52,861 bases of DNA from Streptosporangium minutum (GTDB taxonomy: Bacteria > Actinomycetota > Actinomycetes > Streptosporangiales > Streptosporangiaceae): assembly GCF_002149035.1 (NCBI RefSeq), contig NZ_NGFP01000024.1:1-52861 (forward strand), written 5' to 3'. Within the stretch, counting starts at the first letter, position 1. The number at the start of each line of letters is the position of its first letter. Positions 14,893 to 23,740 of the stretch are shown here, in pieces. The position numbers and the translations under genes were made by a program. The notes beneath the pieces are model-generated. The model was given only the letters and a program-made list of their open reading frames with translations. It was not told the origin of the DNA and did no database searches.

Positions 14893-17040
14893 GTGGAGAC
14901 GAGCGGATATACCACCGCCGGTGGCATCGAGGTCGAGGTCACGGCGTCCGATGTGCCCGAGACGGTGCTCGAGGACGTCGTCACGACGCTCGGCGAGCGT
15001 CGCGGAGGCGTGCTCTCCTCCGGGATGGAGTATCCCGGCCGTTACAGCCGGTGGCACCTGGCCTACGTCGACCCCTGCCTGGAGATCGTGGCCAGGGGCC
15101 GCCGGATCTCCGCCCGCGCCCTGAACGCGCGGGGCAGGGTCGTGTTGCCGGCCGTCGCGTCCTGCCTGCTGGCCACCGGCAAGCCCACCGGCGAACCGAC
15201 CGCCGAGCACGTCGAGGTCCACGTCGCCGAGTCCGAGGACATCCTCCCCGAGGAGATGCGCAGCCGTCGCCCCACGGTCTTCACCGCGATCCGCGAGGTC
15301 ATCGCCGCGTTCAAGGGCGAGAACGAGCACCTGGGGCTGTACGGCTCCTTCGGATACGACCTGGCCTTCCAGTTCGAGCCGATCCGGCAGGCCCTCACCC
15401 GGGCCGACGACCAGCGCGACCTCGTGCTGCACCTGCCCGACCGGGTGATGGTGATCGACCGCAAGCGGGAGACCAGCAAGGAATACCTCTACGAGTTCAC
15501 CGTGGACGGGGTCTCCACCCGCGGCCTGGCCCGCGAGGGGGAGAGCATCCCGCTGCCCCCCGCCCCGGCCGAGCTGCCCGCCGACCCGGAGAAGGGCGCC
15601 TACGCGCAGGTCGTCGCCGCGGCCAAGGAGAAGTTCGTCCGCGGCGACCTGTTCGAGGTCGTCCCCGGCCAGGTCTTCCACGCCGCGTGCACCGACCCCG
15701 CCGCCTTCTACCGGGGGCTGCGCAAGGCCAACCCCGCGCCGTTCGAGTTCCTGTTCAACCTCGGCGAGGGCGAGCACCTGGTCGGCGCCTCCCCGGAGAT
15801 GTACGTCCGGGTCAGCGGCGACCGCGTCGAGACCTGCCCGATCTCCGGCACCATCGCCCGCGGCGGCAACCCGATCGAGGACGCCGAGGCGATCCGCACC
15901 CTCCTGTCCAGCGTCAAGGAGGAGTCGGAGCTGACCATGTGCACCGACGTGGACCGCAACGACAAGTCCCGCATCTGCGTGCCGGGCACCGTGCAGGTCA
16001 TCGGGCGGCGGCAGATCGAGATGTACTCCCGGCTGATCCACACCGTCGACCACATCGAGGGCCGCCTGCGGCCGGAGTTCGACGCGCTGGACGCCTTCCT
16101 CACCCACATGTGGGCCGTCACCGTCACCGGCGCCCCCAAGTCCTGGGCGATGCAGTTCATCGAGGACCACGAGGCCACCACCAGGCGCTGGTACGGCGGA
16201 GCGGTCGGCTACATCGGCTTCGACGGTTCCATGAACACCGGCCTGACCCTGCGCACCGCGCAGATCCGCGGCGGCGTCGCCACCGTCAGGGCCGGCGCCA
16301 CGCTGCTGTTCGACTCCGACCCGGAGGCCGAGGAGCGCGAGACCGAGCTCAAGGCCAGCGCCCTGCTCGGCGCCCTGGCCGCGGTCGGGGCGGCCCGGAA
16401 CCCGCAGGAGCGGGACGTGCCGCAGCCGGTCAGGGAGCAGCCGGGGGAGGGGATGAAGGTGCTGCTGGTGGACCACGAGGACTCCTTCGTCAACACCCTG
16501 GCCGACTACTTCCGCCAGCAGGGCGCGGAGGTCGTCACGCTCCGGCACGGCTTCCCCGTGGGCATGATCGACGAGATCGCGCCGTCCCTCGTGGTGCTGT
16601 CGCCCGGTCCCGGCTGGCCGTCGGACTTCGGCCTGCCGGAGCTGGTCGGGGCGCTCTACGAGCGAGACCTTCCGGTGTTCGGCGTCTGCCTCGGCCTGCA
16701 GGGCATGGTCGAGCATGCGGGCGGCACGCTGGAGCTGCTGTCCCACCCCGAGCACGGCAAGCGCGGCCAGGTGCGGCGGACCGGTGCCGGCGCGCTGCTG
16801 GAGGGCCTCCCGGAGGAGTTCGTCGCGGCCCGTTACCACTCCCTCCACGCCAAGGAGTCCGGAGTCGTCGGCTTCACCGCCACCGCCCTCACCCCCGACG
16901 GCGCGGTGATGGCGATCGAGGACGCGGCCAGGAAGCGCTTCGCCGTGCAGTTCCACCCCGAGTCGATCCTCACGGCCGAGGGCGGGGCCGGGGCGAAGAT
17001 CATCTCCAACGTTCTCCGGCTCTGCCGTACCTCTGCGTAA
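14893..17040 (+). CDS. trpEG: Anthranilate synthase, fused components I and II
   Basis: This 715-residue enzyme converts chorismate and glutamine to anthranilate, the first step of tryptophan synthesis. Residues 1-510 form the TrpE-like chorismate-binding part (LVGASPEMYVR, PISGTIARGG, CTDVDRNDKSRICVPGTV, VTGAPKSWAMQ). Residues from about 521 (MKVLLVDHEDSFVNTLADYF) form the class I glutaminase with nucleophile Cys in FGVCLGLQGM and His/Glu in QFHPES. No stop or frameshift lies between the parts, so this is a true fusion of the kind known from Streptomyces and rhizobia. GTG 14893 follows an AAGGGG. Expression is attenuated by trpL. No other trp gene follows. Confidence 0.95.
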   Translation: METSGYTTAGGIEVEVTASDVPETVLEDVVTTLGERRGGVLSSGMEYPGRYSRWHLAYVDPCLEIVARGRRISARALNARGRVVLPAVASCLLATGKPTGEPTAEHVEVHVAESEDILPEEMRSRRPTVFTAIREVIAAFKGENEHLGLYGSFGYDLAFQFEPIRQALTRADDQRDLVLHLPDRVMVIDRKRETSKEYLYEFTVDGVSTRGLAREGESIPLPPAPAELPADPEKGAYAQVVAAAKEKFVRGDLFEVVPGQVFHAACTDPAAFYRGLRKANPAPFEFLFNLGEGEHLVGASPEMYVRVSGDRVETCPISGTIARGGNPIEDAEAIRTLLSSVKEESELTMCTDVDRNDKSRICVPGTVQVIGRRQIEMYSRLIHTVDHIEGRLRPEFDALDAFLTHMWAVTVTGAPKSWAMQFIEDHEATTRRWYGGAVGYIGFDGSMNTGLTLRTAQIRGGVATVRAGATLLFDSDPEAEERETELKASALLGALAAVGAARNPQERDVPQPVREQPGEGMKVLLVDHEDSFVNTLADYFRQQGAEVVTLRHGFPVGMIDEIAPSLVVLSPGPGWPSDFGLPELVGALYERDLPVFGVCLGLQGMVEHAGGTLELLSHPEHGKRGQVRRTGAGALLEGLPEEFVAARYHSLHAKESGVVGFTATALTPDGAVMAIEDAARKRFAVQFHPESILTAEGGAGAKIISNVLRLCRTSA

Positions 17041-17091
17041 AGGCACGCCGGGTCACGCTCGGTAGTCGTAGAGTGCTCCTGCCGTAGACCA

Positions 17092-17120
17092 CGGGCGGAC
17101 CGGCCGGACCGGTCCGCCCG
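17092..17120 (+). terminator. Hairpin after trpEG
   Basis: A perfect 10-bp stem (17092-17101 with 17111-17120, 9-nt loop) sits 52 bp after the trpEG stop and before the next gene's ribosome site. There is no T tract, as in many actinobacterial terminators. Confidence 0.65.
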
Positions 17121-17140
17121 TAGCCGTGGGAGGAGCCGGC

Positions 17141-18301
17141 ATGAGACCGCAGGACGCGCTGCCCGTCGACCTGCCCGACCCGGTGCGGGAGGCCCTGCTG
17201 GCCCCGCTGGTCGACCACCACTGCCACGGCGTGCGCCGCGACGACCTGACCCGGGCCCGCTTCGAGATTCTGATCACCGAGGCGGGCACCCCGGCGCCGC
17301 CCGGCACCACCCACTTCGACACCCCCGCCGGCGCCGCGGTCCGCCGCTGGTGCGCGCCGGTCCTCGACCTGGACCCGCACGTCCCGCCGGCCGTCTACCT
17401 GACCCGCCGGAGCGAGCTCGGGCCGGCCGAGGTGAACCGGAGGCTGCTGCGTGCCGCCGGGATCATGGCCTTCCTGGTCGACACCGGTCTCAACGGCCCC
17501 GACCTGCTCTCGGCGGCCGAGATGGGCCGGCTGGGCGGCGCGGCGGCCGACGAGATCATCCGGATCGAGCAGATCGAGCAGGGCGTCGCGGAGACGGCCG
17601 CCTCCGCGGCCTCCTACATCACCGCCCTCGGTGAGGCACTCGCCGGCAGGGCCGGCCGCGCCGCCGGCTTCACCTCGGCCATCGCCTACCGCCACGGCCT
17701 GGACTTCGACCCGGCGAGGCCGGCCCGGGGATCGGTGATCGCGGCGGCCGCCCGCCGGCTGGCCCACCCCGGCGGGCGGCTCACCGACCCGGTGCTGCTG
17801 CGCCACCTGCTCTGGGCGGCGGTCGACGTGGCCAGGGAGCGCGGGCTGCCGCTGCAGTTCCACACCGGCTACGGCGACCCCGGCCTGGACCTCCACCGCG
17901 CCGACCCGGCGCTGATGACCGGCTTCGTCCGGGCGTTGCAGCCGATGGGCGTGCCGGTCATCCTGCTGCGCTGCTACCCGTTCCACCGCCAGGCGGCCTA
18001 TCTGGCCAACGTCTTCCCGCACGTCTACGTGGACGTCGGCCTCGTGCTGACCCACACCGCCGCGGGGTCGGCCGCTGTCATGGGGGAGCTGCTGGAGCTC
18101 GTCCCCTTCCACAAGCAGCTGTTCGGCTCCGACGGTTACGGCGTGGCCGAGACCTGTCACCTGGGCGCCCTGTACTACCGGCGGAGCCTGGCCAGGGCGC
18201 TGGCCGTACGGCTGGCCGACGACGAGTGGAGCGTCCCGGACGCCGCCCGGGTGGCCCACATGATCGGCTCCGGCAACGCCCGCCGGGTCTACCGGCTGTA
18301 G
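17141..18301 (+). CDS. Amidohydrolase family protein
   Basis: The 386-residue protein matches the TIM-barrel amidohydrolase 2 family. The first metal-binding motif is in LVDHHCHG (residues ~25-32). Later come LPLQFHTGYGDPGLDL, the YVDVGLVL strand and the catalytic Asp in LFGSDGYG. These fit the subgroup related to the N-terminal domain of FluG and the glutamine-synthetase-associated hydrolases. The substrate is not predictable. GGAGGAG lies directly upstream of ATG 17141. It follows the trpEG terminator, so it is probably a separate unit. Confidence 0.8.
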   Translation: MRPQDALPVDLPDPVREALLAPLVDHHCHGVRRDDLTRARFEILITEAGTPAPPGTTHFDTPAGAAVRRWCAPVLDLDPHVPPAVYLTRRSELGPAEVNRRLLRAAGIMAFLVDTGLNGPDLLSAAEMGRLGGAAADEIIRIEQIEQGVAETAASAASYITALGEALAGRAGRAAGFTSAIAYRHGLDFDPARPARGSVIAAAARRLAHPGGRLTDPVLLRHLLWAAVDVARERGLPLQFHTGYGDPGLDLHRADPALMTGFVRALQPMGVPVILLRCYPFHRQAAYLANVFPHVYVDVGLVLTHTAAGSAAVMGELLELVPFHKQLFGSDGYGVAETCHLGALYYRRSLARALAVRLADDEWSVPDAARVAHMIGSGNARRVYRL

Positions 18302-18398
18302 GCCGCGCCCCCTCTCCGGCCTTGGCGCCCGAGGCCCCCGCGGGCGGCGGCGCTAGGCTTGCCTCCATCCCGTCCCCGTCACCGGAAGGTCTACGCCC

Positions 18399-19124
18399 AT
18401 GGATCGAAGCCAGCCGCGCTTTCTCGACGACGTAACCGTCGAGCTGGTCAAACACAGCGCTTCGGACTCCGACGTGCTCTGGGCGGCGCGGGTGTCGACC
18501 GCGGGGGAGCAGTCCCTGGAGGAGATCCACAAGGACCCCGAGCGGTCCAAGGGGCTGATCAACTTCCTGATGCGCGACCGGCACGGCAGCCCCTTCGAGC
18601 ACAACTCGATGACCTTCTTCGTCAGCGCCCCGATCTTCGTCTTCCGCGAATTTCATCGCCACAGGGTTGGATGGTCCTATAACGAGGAGAGCGGCCGCTA
18701 CCGCGAGCTTCAGCCTGACTTCTACGTTCCGGGCGCGGAGCGGAAGCTGGTGCAGGAGGGCCGTCCGGGCAAGTATGTCTTCGTCGAGGGCAGCGAGGAG
18801 CAGCACAAGATCACGATCGAGGCGATGGAGGCGGCCTACCGGCAGTCCTACGTCGCCTACCAGGAGATGCTGGAGGCCGGGATCGCCCGTGAGGTGGCCA
18901 GGGCCGTGCTGCCCGTCGGCCTGTTCTCCTCGATGTACGCCACGTGCAACGCGCGCTCGCTGATGCACTTCCTGTCCCTGCGCACCAAGAACGAGCAGGC
19001 CAAGGTGCCCTCGTTCCCGCAGCGGGAGATCGAGATGGTGGCCGAGAAGATGGAGGCCGCCTGGGCGGCCCTCATGCCCCTGACCCACGCGGCCTTCGTC
19101 GCCAACGGCCGCAGCGCCCCCTAG
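18399..19124 (+). CDS. thyX: FAD-dependent thymidylate synthase
   Basis: The 241-residue flavoenzyme methylates dUMP to dTMP using methylene-tetrahydrofolate and reduced FAD. The ThyX signature RHRVGWSYNEESGRY (canonical RHRx7S) lies around residues 86-100. SPFEHNSMTFFVSAP near residue 66 and the C-terminal ATCNARSLMHFLSLRT block complete the family pattern. The length is normal. GGAAGG precedes the ATG. Many actinobacteria carry thyX as the main or second thymidylate synthase. Confidence 0.97.
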   Translation: MDRSQPRFLDDVTVELVKHSASDSDVLWAARVSTAGEQSLEEIHKDPERSKGLINFLMRDRHGSPFEHNSMTFFVSAPIFVFREFHRHRVGWSYNEESGRYRELQPDFYVPGAERKLVQEGRPGKYVFVEGSEEQHKITIEAMEAAYRQSYVAYQEMLEAGIAREVARAVLPVGLFSSMYATCNARSLMHFLSLRTKNEQAKVPSFPQREIEMVAEKMEAAWAALMPLTHAAFVANGRSAP

Positions 19125-19195
19125 GAGCCGGGACGCCCGGAAGGGCGGCCCGCGCCGACGTGTGCGGCTGCTCGCCTCAGCGCCCCTGGGAACAC

Positions 19196-19226
19196 GCGGA
19201 ATCCCTCCGTCCGGGAGGGGTTCCGC
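19196..19226. terminator. Terminator between convergent thyX and BNR-repeat gene
   Basis: A 13-bp stem (19196-19208 with 19214-19226, one G-T wobble) with a 5-nt loop lies just before the stop of the minus-strand gene at 19231. It is well placed to stop transcription from both sides. Confidence 0.7.
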
Positions 19227-19230
19227 CGGC

Positions 19231-20340
19231 TCAGAGCACCGCCGCACGCACGGTCAGGACGTCCGGCAGGTGCTCGGCGACGGAGAACCAGCTCTCCCCG
19301 TCGTCGCGGGAGCCGTACACCTCGCCGTCGCGGGTGCCGAAGAAGATCCCCGCCCTCGACGCGCACAGGGCGTCGCGCAGCACGGCGGCGTGGACCGGGC
19401 CCTCGGGCAGTCCCTTGCTCAGGGGCTGCCAGGACGCGCCCGCGTCGTCGCTGCGGAAGACCCGGCAGCGGTGGTCGACGGGCGTGCGGTCGAGGTCGGC
19501 CTGGAGCGGGAAGACGTACAGCGTGTCGGGCCGGTCGGGGTGCACGGCCAGCGGGAAGCCGAAGTCGGAGGGGAGCGGATCGCCGACGGAGGTCCAGGAG
19601 CCGCCGAAGTCGTCGCTGCGGTAGACGCCGAAGTGGTGCTGGAGGAAGAGCCGCTCCGGCCGGGACGGATGCGTGTCGACCTTGTGCACGCACTGCCCGA
19701 ACTCGGGGTACTGCGATCCCTCGGGGAGGAACGGGGCGCGGATCCCCTTGTTGGCGGCCTCCCAGGAGGCTCCGCCGTCGTCGCTGCGGTAGAAGCCGCC
19801 GGAGGAGACCGCGACCGCCAGGGTCTTCGGATCGCTCGGGTGCGGCAGCACGGTGTGCAGGCAGAGCCCGCCGAAGCCGGGCTGCCACTGGGCCCGGTGC
19901 GGATGGTTCCACAGACCTTCCACCAGGGAGAAGGTGACGCCGCCGTCTTCGGAGCGGAACAGCGCCCCCGGCTCGACCCCGGCCCAGACCACCCCCGGTT
20001 CCGAGGGGGAGGGCTGGAGCTGCCAGACGCGGGTGAGCGCCGCCCCGGTGTCCGGCGGGAAGGCGATCGGGGCCTGACCGGCCTCCTGCCAGGTTTCGCC
20101 GAGGTCGTCCGACCACATCACGGAGGGGCCGAAATGGCCGTACTCGATTCCGGCGAGGATCCGGGGCACCGGGCCGCGGGTGTCGATGGCGACCGAGTGC
20201 ACGCCGATGGTGGAGAAGCGGACCGGCTCCACTTCGAAGGGGCCGTCCCCGGTGGAGCGGGCGAGGAACAGGCCTTTGCGGGTGCCCACGGCGAGGATCG
20301 TGTCGGGCATGGCGGGCCGCCTTTCCAGATCAGGTCTCAT
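19231..20340 (-). CDS. BNR/Asp-box repeat beta-propeller protein (sialidase-fold, exo-sialidase-like)
   Basis: The 369-residue protein contains repeated Asp-box motifs: VMWSDDLGETWQE, FRSEDGGVTFS, YRSDDGGASWEA, YRSDDFGGSWTS, FRSDDAGASWQP and YGSRDDGESWFS, spaced 45-60 residues apart. This indicates a six- or seven-bladed propeller like sialidases and plant HCF136/Ycf48. The sialidase arginine triad is not evident, so no glycosidase activity should be assumed. It lacks a signal peptide. ATG 20340 has a perfect GGAGG six bases upstream; an in-frame ATG at 20310 is the alternative. Confidence 0.82.
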   Translation of the reverse strand: MRPDLERRPAMPDTILAVGTRKGLFLARSTGDGPFEVEPVRFSTIGVHSVAIDTRGPVPRILAGIEYGHFGPSVMWSDDLGETWQEAGQAPIAFPPDTGAALTRVWQLQPSPSEPGVVWAGVEPGALFRSEDGGVTFSLVEGLWNHPHRAQWQPGFGGLCLHTVLPHPSDPKTLAVAVSSGGFYRSDDGGASWEAANKGIRAPFLPEGSQYPEFGQCVHKVDTHPSRPERLFLQHHFGVYRSDDFGGSWTSVGDPLPSDFGFPLAVHPDRPDTLYVFPLQADLDRTPVDHRCRVFRSDDAGASWQPLSKGLPEGPVHAAVLRDALCASRAGIFFGTRDGEVYGSRDDGESWFSVAEHLPDVLTVRAAVL

Positions 20341-20497
20341 CGGCTACCTCCAGTGTGGAGATCCCGCCCTTCAGGACGGAGAGGAAACGCGGCACAACGC
20401 CACGCGAGTTTTCTCGAACACCCGTACGACTCTGGTCGTGCCGCGCCATGATACGCGCCACTGCCCGGTGTGTGAAGGGGCCTTCACGCGCCGCCGG

Positions 20498-21613
20498 TCA
20501 GGGCTCGCCGTGGATGAGGTCCCTGTGGATGTCGGCCAGGGGCACCCCGCTCCGCTGGAGCCTGCGGACGACCTCGTTGACCATGGCGACCGGGCCGCAG
20601 GCGTAGACGTCGTGGTCGGCCCAGGAGTGGAAGCGCTCCATCACCTCCGGCACCCGTCCCCGCAGGCCGTCGTAGCCGGGCTGGTCGGAGACCACGGGCA
20701 CGACTCTCAGCCAGGGGAAGGCGGACGCCATCCGGGCCAGGTCGGGCAGGTCGTAGAGCTCCCGCGAATGGCGCGCGCCGCACAGCAGGTGGATGTTGGG
20801 CCGCCGCCCCGAGGCGATCACGTGCTCCACGATGGCCTTGAGCGGGGCGAGCCCGGTGCCTCCCGCGACGCACAGGATGTCGCGGCCGGAGTCGGTGGGG
20901 GTCATCGTGCCGACCGCCGGGCCGAGCGTCAGGGTGTCACCGATCCTGGTGTGCTCGACCAGGGCGGAGGAGACCCAGCCGCCGGGGACCGCCCGGACGT
21001 GCAGGCGGACGGTGTTGTCCGCCCGCGGCGCGTTGGCGATGGAGAACGTCCGCCAGACGCGCGGCCAGCGCGGGGTCTGCACGTTGACGTACTGGCCCGG
21101 CAGGTACGGCAGGCGCTGGCCGGGACGTAACGTGATCACCGCGATGTCCGGCGTGCGGAGCTCGTGGTCGATCACCTCGGCCGGCCACCAGGCGGGCGAG
21201 ACCCCCGAGTCGGACTCGGCTGACTCGATCATGAGTTTGGCGGCGACGGTGTACGCGGCCACCCACGCCGCCTCGATCTCGGCGGTCCACAGCTCGGCGG
21301 CGAAGCGCCTGACCGTGGCCAGCAGCGCGTTGCCGACCGCGGTGTAGTGCTCGGCGATCACCCCGTACTTGCGGTGGTCGCGTCCGAGCTGGCCGAGGAA
21401 GGACGACAGGCTGTCCGGGCTGTCGAGGCTCCAGACGATCCTGGTCAGAGCGGTGAACAGGCGGTCGCGCTGGACGTCCATGGCCGGCGGGAACAGTCCC
21501 CGCAGGTGCGGGCTCTGGGCGAACAGGCGGCCGTAGAAGTATGCCGCGGCCTTGTCCGCGACGGGCTCGACGACGGCGAAGCTTTCCTTGACGAGACGCG
21601 GATTCAAAGACAT
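20498..21613 (-). CDS. hmp: Flavohemoprotein (globin-FAD/NAD reductase)
   Basis: The 371-residue protein combines a globin domain (1-130), an FAD domain and an NAD(P) domain, the layout of nitric-oxide dioxygenase flavohemoglobins. Visible features are Tyr in AAYFYGRLF (B10 region), proximal His80 in GRDHRKYG, the FAD motif RTFSIANAP in place of the usual RxYS, GGTGLAPLKAI and YACGPVAMV. It is somewhat shorter than Hmp (about 396). It likely detoxifies NO to nitrate, though ferredoxin-type or other oxygen chemistry is possible for this actinobacterial subgroup. A 9-bp-arm dyad lies 20 bp upstream. Confidence 0.85.
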   Translation of the reverse strand: MSLNPRLVKESFAVVEPVADKAAAYFYGRLFAQSPHLRGLFPPAMDVQRDRLFTALTRIVWSLDSPDSLSSFLGQLGRDHRKYGVIAEHYTAVGNALLATVRRFAAELWTAEIEAAWVAAYTVAAKLMIESAESDSGVSPAWWPAEVIDHELRTPDIAVITLRPGQRLPYLPGQYVNVQTPRWPRVWRTFSIANAPRADNTVRLHVRAVPGGWVSSALVEHTRIGDTLTLGPAVGTMTPTDSGRDILCVAGGTGLAPLKAIVEHVIASGRRPNIHLLCGARHSRELYDLPDLARMASAFPWLRVVPVVSDQPGYDGLRGRVPEVMERFHSWADHDVYACGPVAMVNEVVRRLQRSGVPLADIHRDLIHGEP

Positions 21614-21633
21614 GTGACCGAACCCACCCTAAT

Positions 21634-21655
21634 TGATCGGACCAAAGTCCGATCA
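21634..21655 (-). promoter_or_regulatory. Operator-like dyad upstream of the flavohemoprotein gene
   Basis: TGATCGGAC (21634-21642), four bases, GTCCGATCA (21647-21655) is a perfect inverted repeat 20 bp before the start codon of the minus-strand gene. The position fits a repressor site overlapping the start of transcription. It does not resemble the NsrR motif I know. Confidence 0.55.
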
Positions 21656-22023
21656 TGCAGATCCACCTCCCTGACGGTTCCGGGTGATGAGCGTCCGGCG
21701 GCCCCGGCACACCTGGTCGCTCGAATTTGAGTCTTCCATCACCATGTGGACGTCACAACCGTTTCCCCGTAATATAGTGCGAATTCAAACTATCCGTAAT
21801 GGGAAAGTTATTTTCCGTGACCACGCCACTTGTTTTTGGCGGGATAAGCGAATAAGAATCACATTCAACCGAAGTTGTCGATTTACCCGATCTATGGACC
21901 TGTGTCAGGGCTCCCACCTTGGACTCCAGGGGCCCCGGCCTTTCCTGGGCGAGGACGGGGGCGGCTCCCGGCGAGACGACACCGATACCTCGGATGCGTG
22001 ACATAACCGAAATGGAGTGCGTC
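21656..22023. other. AT-rich divergent intergenic region
   Basis: This 368-bp stretch lies between the flavohemoprotein gene and the small ORF. From about 21745 to 21900 it is strikingly AT-rich for this genome. It holds no convincing long gene, hairpin or repeat. The frame of the downstream small ORF stays open back to 21919, but the upstream starts lack ribosome sites. It probably holds both promoters. Confidence 0.5.
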
Positions 22024-22122
22024 ATGATAGGGGTCCTGCCGGAGATGGGATGGGTGCCGCCCGAAATAGGGGACACCGCCTTCCGCATGGCCCCCCTGGA
22101 GTACGTATGTCCCGACCCTTGA
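22024..22122 (+). CDS. Small ORF overlapping the amidotransferase-fold gene
   Basis: A 32-residue frame starts at ATG 22024, preceded by GGAG with six bases of spacing, and ends at 22122, overlapping the next start (22107) by 16 bases. The peptide contains EMGWVPPEIGDTAF and ends in EYVCPDP. About 78% of third positions are G or C, which suits real coding use here. I do not recognise the family. It could be a leader peptide coupling translation of the next gene, a peptide substrate, or chance. The overlap and ribosome site favour it being translated. Confidence 0.5.
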   Translation: MIGVLPEMGWVPPEIGDTAFRMAPLEYVCPDP

Positions 22123-22796
22123 TCGGTATCACCGCCTACCTCGAGGCCGCCCGCTGGGGCACCTGGGTCCGTGAGGCCGTCCTGTCGCCCCCCGCCTACG
22201 CCCGCGCGGTTGAGAAGGCGGGCGGCCTGCCGGTGCTGCTGCCGCCGCTGAACCTGGGCGGCGTCGACGGCTACGTGCGCGAGCTGTCCGGAGTGATCCT
22301 CGCCGGCGGCGGCGAGCTCGACCCGTCCCTGTACGGCGCGGCCCGCGAGGACCGGGCCGAGGACCTCCAGCCCCACCGCGACCGCTTCGAGCTGGCACTG
22401 GCCCGCGCCGCCGTCCAGGCCGACCTGCCGCTGCTCGCGGTCGCCCGCGGCATGCACGTCCTGAACGTCGCGCAGGGGGGCAGCCTGATCCCCTGGCTTC
22501 CCGAGGCGGTCGACCACGACCGCCACGTCGCCGCCGGCCGTGCGCACCTCATCCAGATCAGCGTGTCGAGCAAGCTGGGCAAGGCGGTGGGCGACCGCGC
22601 CGAGGTGACCGCCCCCCACCACCAGGCGGTCAAGCGGCTCGGCGCGGGCCTGCAGGCCGTGGCGTGGGCCGACGACCAGATCGTCGAGGGGGTCGAGCTC
22701 CAGGGGCACCGCTTCGCCGTCGGCGTCCAGTGGCACCCCGAGCGCGGGGAGGACAACCGGCTCGTCGAGGCGCTGGTCGAGGCCGCCACCGGCTGA
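22107..22796 (+). CDS. Class I amidotransferase-fold protein (gamma-glutamyl-GABA hydrolase family), catalytic Cys missing
   Basis: The 229-residue protein aligns with PuuD-type peptidase C26: PLIGITAYLEAARWGTW, AVEKAGGLPVLLPP, LAGGGELDPSLYG, HHQAVKRLG and GVQWHPE near the end. In active members the nucleophile elbow reads G-I-C-R-G. Here residues 111-115 read A-V-A-R-G (codon 113 is GCC at 22443), so the nucleophile is alanine. The His/Glu of WHPE remain. It is therefore unlikely to hydrolyse gamma-glutamyl amides by the usual route. It may bind such compounds or have another role. It overlaps the upstream small ORF. Confidence 0.85.
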   Translation: MSRPLIGITAYLEAARWGTWVREAVLSPPAYARAVEKAGGLPVLLPPLNLGGVDGYVRELSGVILAGGGELDPSLYGAAREDRAEDLQPHRDRFELALARAAVQADLPLLAVARGMHVLNVAQGGSLIPWLPEAVDHDRHVAAGRAHLIQISVSSKLGKAVGDRAEVTAPHHQAVKRLGAGLQAVAWADDQIVEGVELQGHRFAVGVQWHPERGEDNRLVEALVEAATG

Positions 22797-22825
22797 TCCG
22801 GACCGCCGGCGGGTAATGTGCGGTC

Positions 22826-23740
22826 ATGCCGTTGCACCCCCAGGCCGAGGCCTACCTGAAGCTGTTCCCGACGGATCTCGAGACACCCGTCTCCTCGCTC
22901 ACCCCCGAGGCGATCGCCCAGATGCGGACCTTGGACGGCTTCGCCGAGCAGCGGGGGCCGATCGTGCCGCTGCCGGTCGTCAGGGACGAGGTCGTGGAAG
23001 GGGTGCCGATCCGCGTCTACCGGCCGGAGGAGGGCGACCGCCCGCTCCCCGCGATCGTCTACTTCCACGGCGGCGGCTGGGTGTTCGGCAGCGTGGCCCG
23101 CAACGACGCGCTCGGCCGCGACCTGGCCGTGCGCAACGGGGCGGTCGTGGTTTCGGTGGACTACCGGCTGGCCCCCGACCATCCCTTCCCGGCCGCGGCC
23201 GACGACGCGTGGACCGTGGTCAAGGACGTCTTCGCCCGCGCCGGGGCCTACGGGGCCGACCCGGGGCGGATCGCCGTCTGCGGCGACAGCGCCGGCGGCA
23301 ACCTGGCCGCAGTGGCGGCCTGGCAGGCTCGGGACGCCGGCCTCCGGCCGGCCCACCAGCTGCTGATCTACCCGGTGACCGACGTCGCCATGGACACCCC
23401 GAGCTACCGCCGCCACGCCGCCGGCTTCGGGCTCGGCGCCGGCGAGATGGCCTGGTTCATCGAGCAGTACGGCGGGGACCCGGCCGACCCCAGGCTGGCC
23501 CCGCTCCGGCTCGCCGACAAGACGGGCCTGGCCCCGGCGACGGTGATCACCGCTGAGTACGACCCGCTCTGCGACGAGGGCGAGGCCTACGCCGCCCAGC
23601 TGGCGGCGGCGGGGGTGCCGGTCGAGCTCAGGCGCTACGGAGGGGCCATCCATGGCTTCTTCGGCCTGCCCGGTTTCTTCGACCAGGCGGTCGAGGCGCG
23701 CGAGTACGCCGCCCTGCGGCTCGGGGAGGCCTTCCGGTGA
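22826..23740 (+). CDS. Alpha/beta hydrolase, HSL (GDSAGG) family esterase
   Basis: The 304-residue esterase belongs to the hormone-sensitive-lipase family IV. It has the oxyanion motif HGGGWVFG (~residues 79-86), [13 protein letters not shown], the nucleophile serine in [10 protein letters not shown] (~155), the catalytic Asp in EYDPLCDEG (~250) and His in [10 protein letters not shown] (~280). It likely cleaves short or medium acyl esters. The stop overlaps the GTG start of the enoyl-CoA hydratase gene, so both are translated together. It starts 29 bp after the amidotransferase-like gene. Confidence 0.92.
   Translation: MPLHPQAEAYLKLFPTDLETPVSSLTPEAIAQMRTLDGFAEQRGPIVPLPVVRDEVVEGVPIRVYRPEEGDRPLPAIVYFHGGGWVFGSVARNDALGRDLAVRNGAVVVSVDYRLAPDHPFPAAADDAWTVVKDVFARAGAYGADPGRIAVCGDSAGGNLAAVAAWQARDAGLRPAHQLLIYPVTDVAMDTPSYRRHAAGFGLGAGEMAWFIEQYGGDPADPRLAPLRLADKTGLAPATVITAEYDPLCDEGEAYAAQLAAAGVPVELRRYGGAIHGFFGLPGFFDQAVEAREYAALRLGEAFR

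Noticed and set aside
14893-17040. Frameshift or artefactual join of trpE and trpG
   Set aside because: The frame is continuous with an ordinary linker, and fused TrpEG enzymes behind a trp leader are known in actinobacteria.
19231-20340. Active sialidase
   Set aside because: Asp-box repeats are clear, but the catalytic Arg triad and the FRIP motif cannot be seen and no signal peptide is present.
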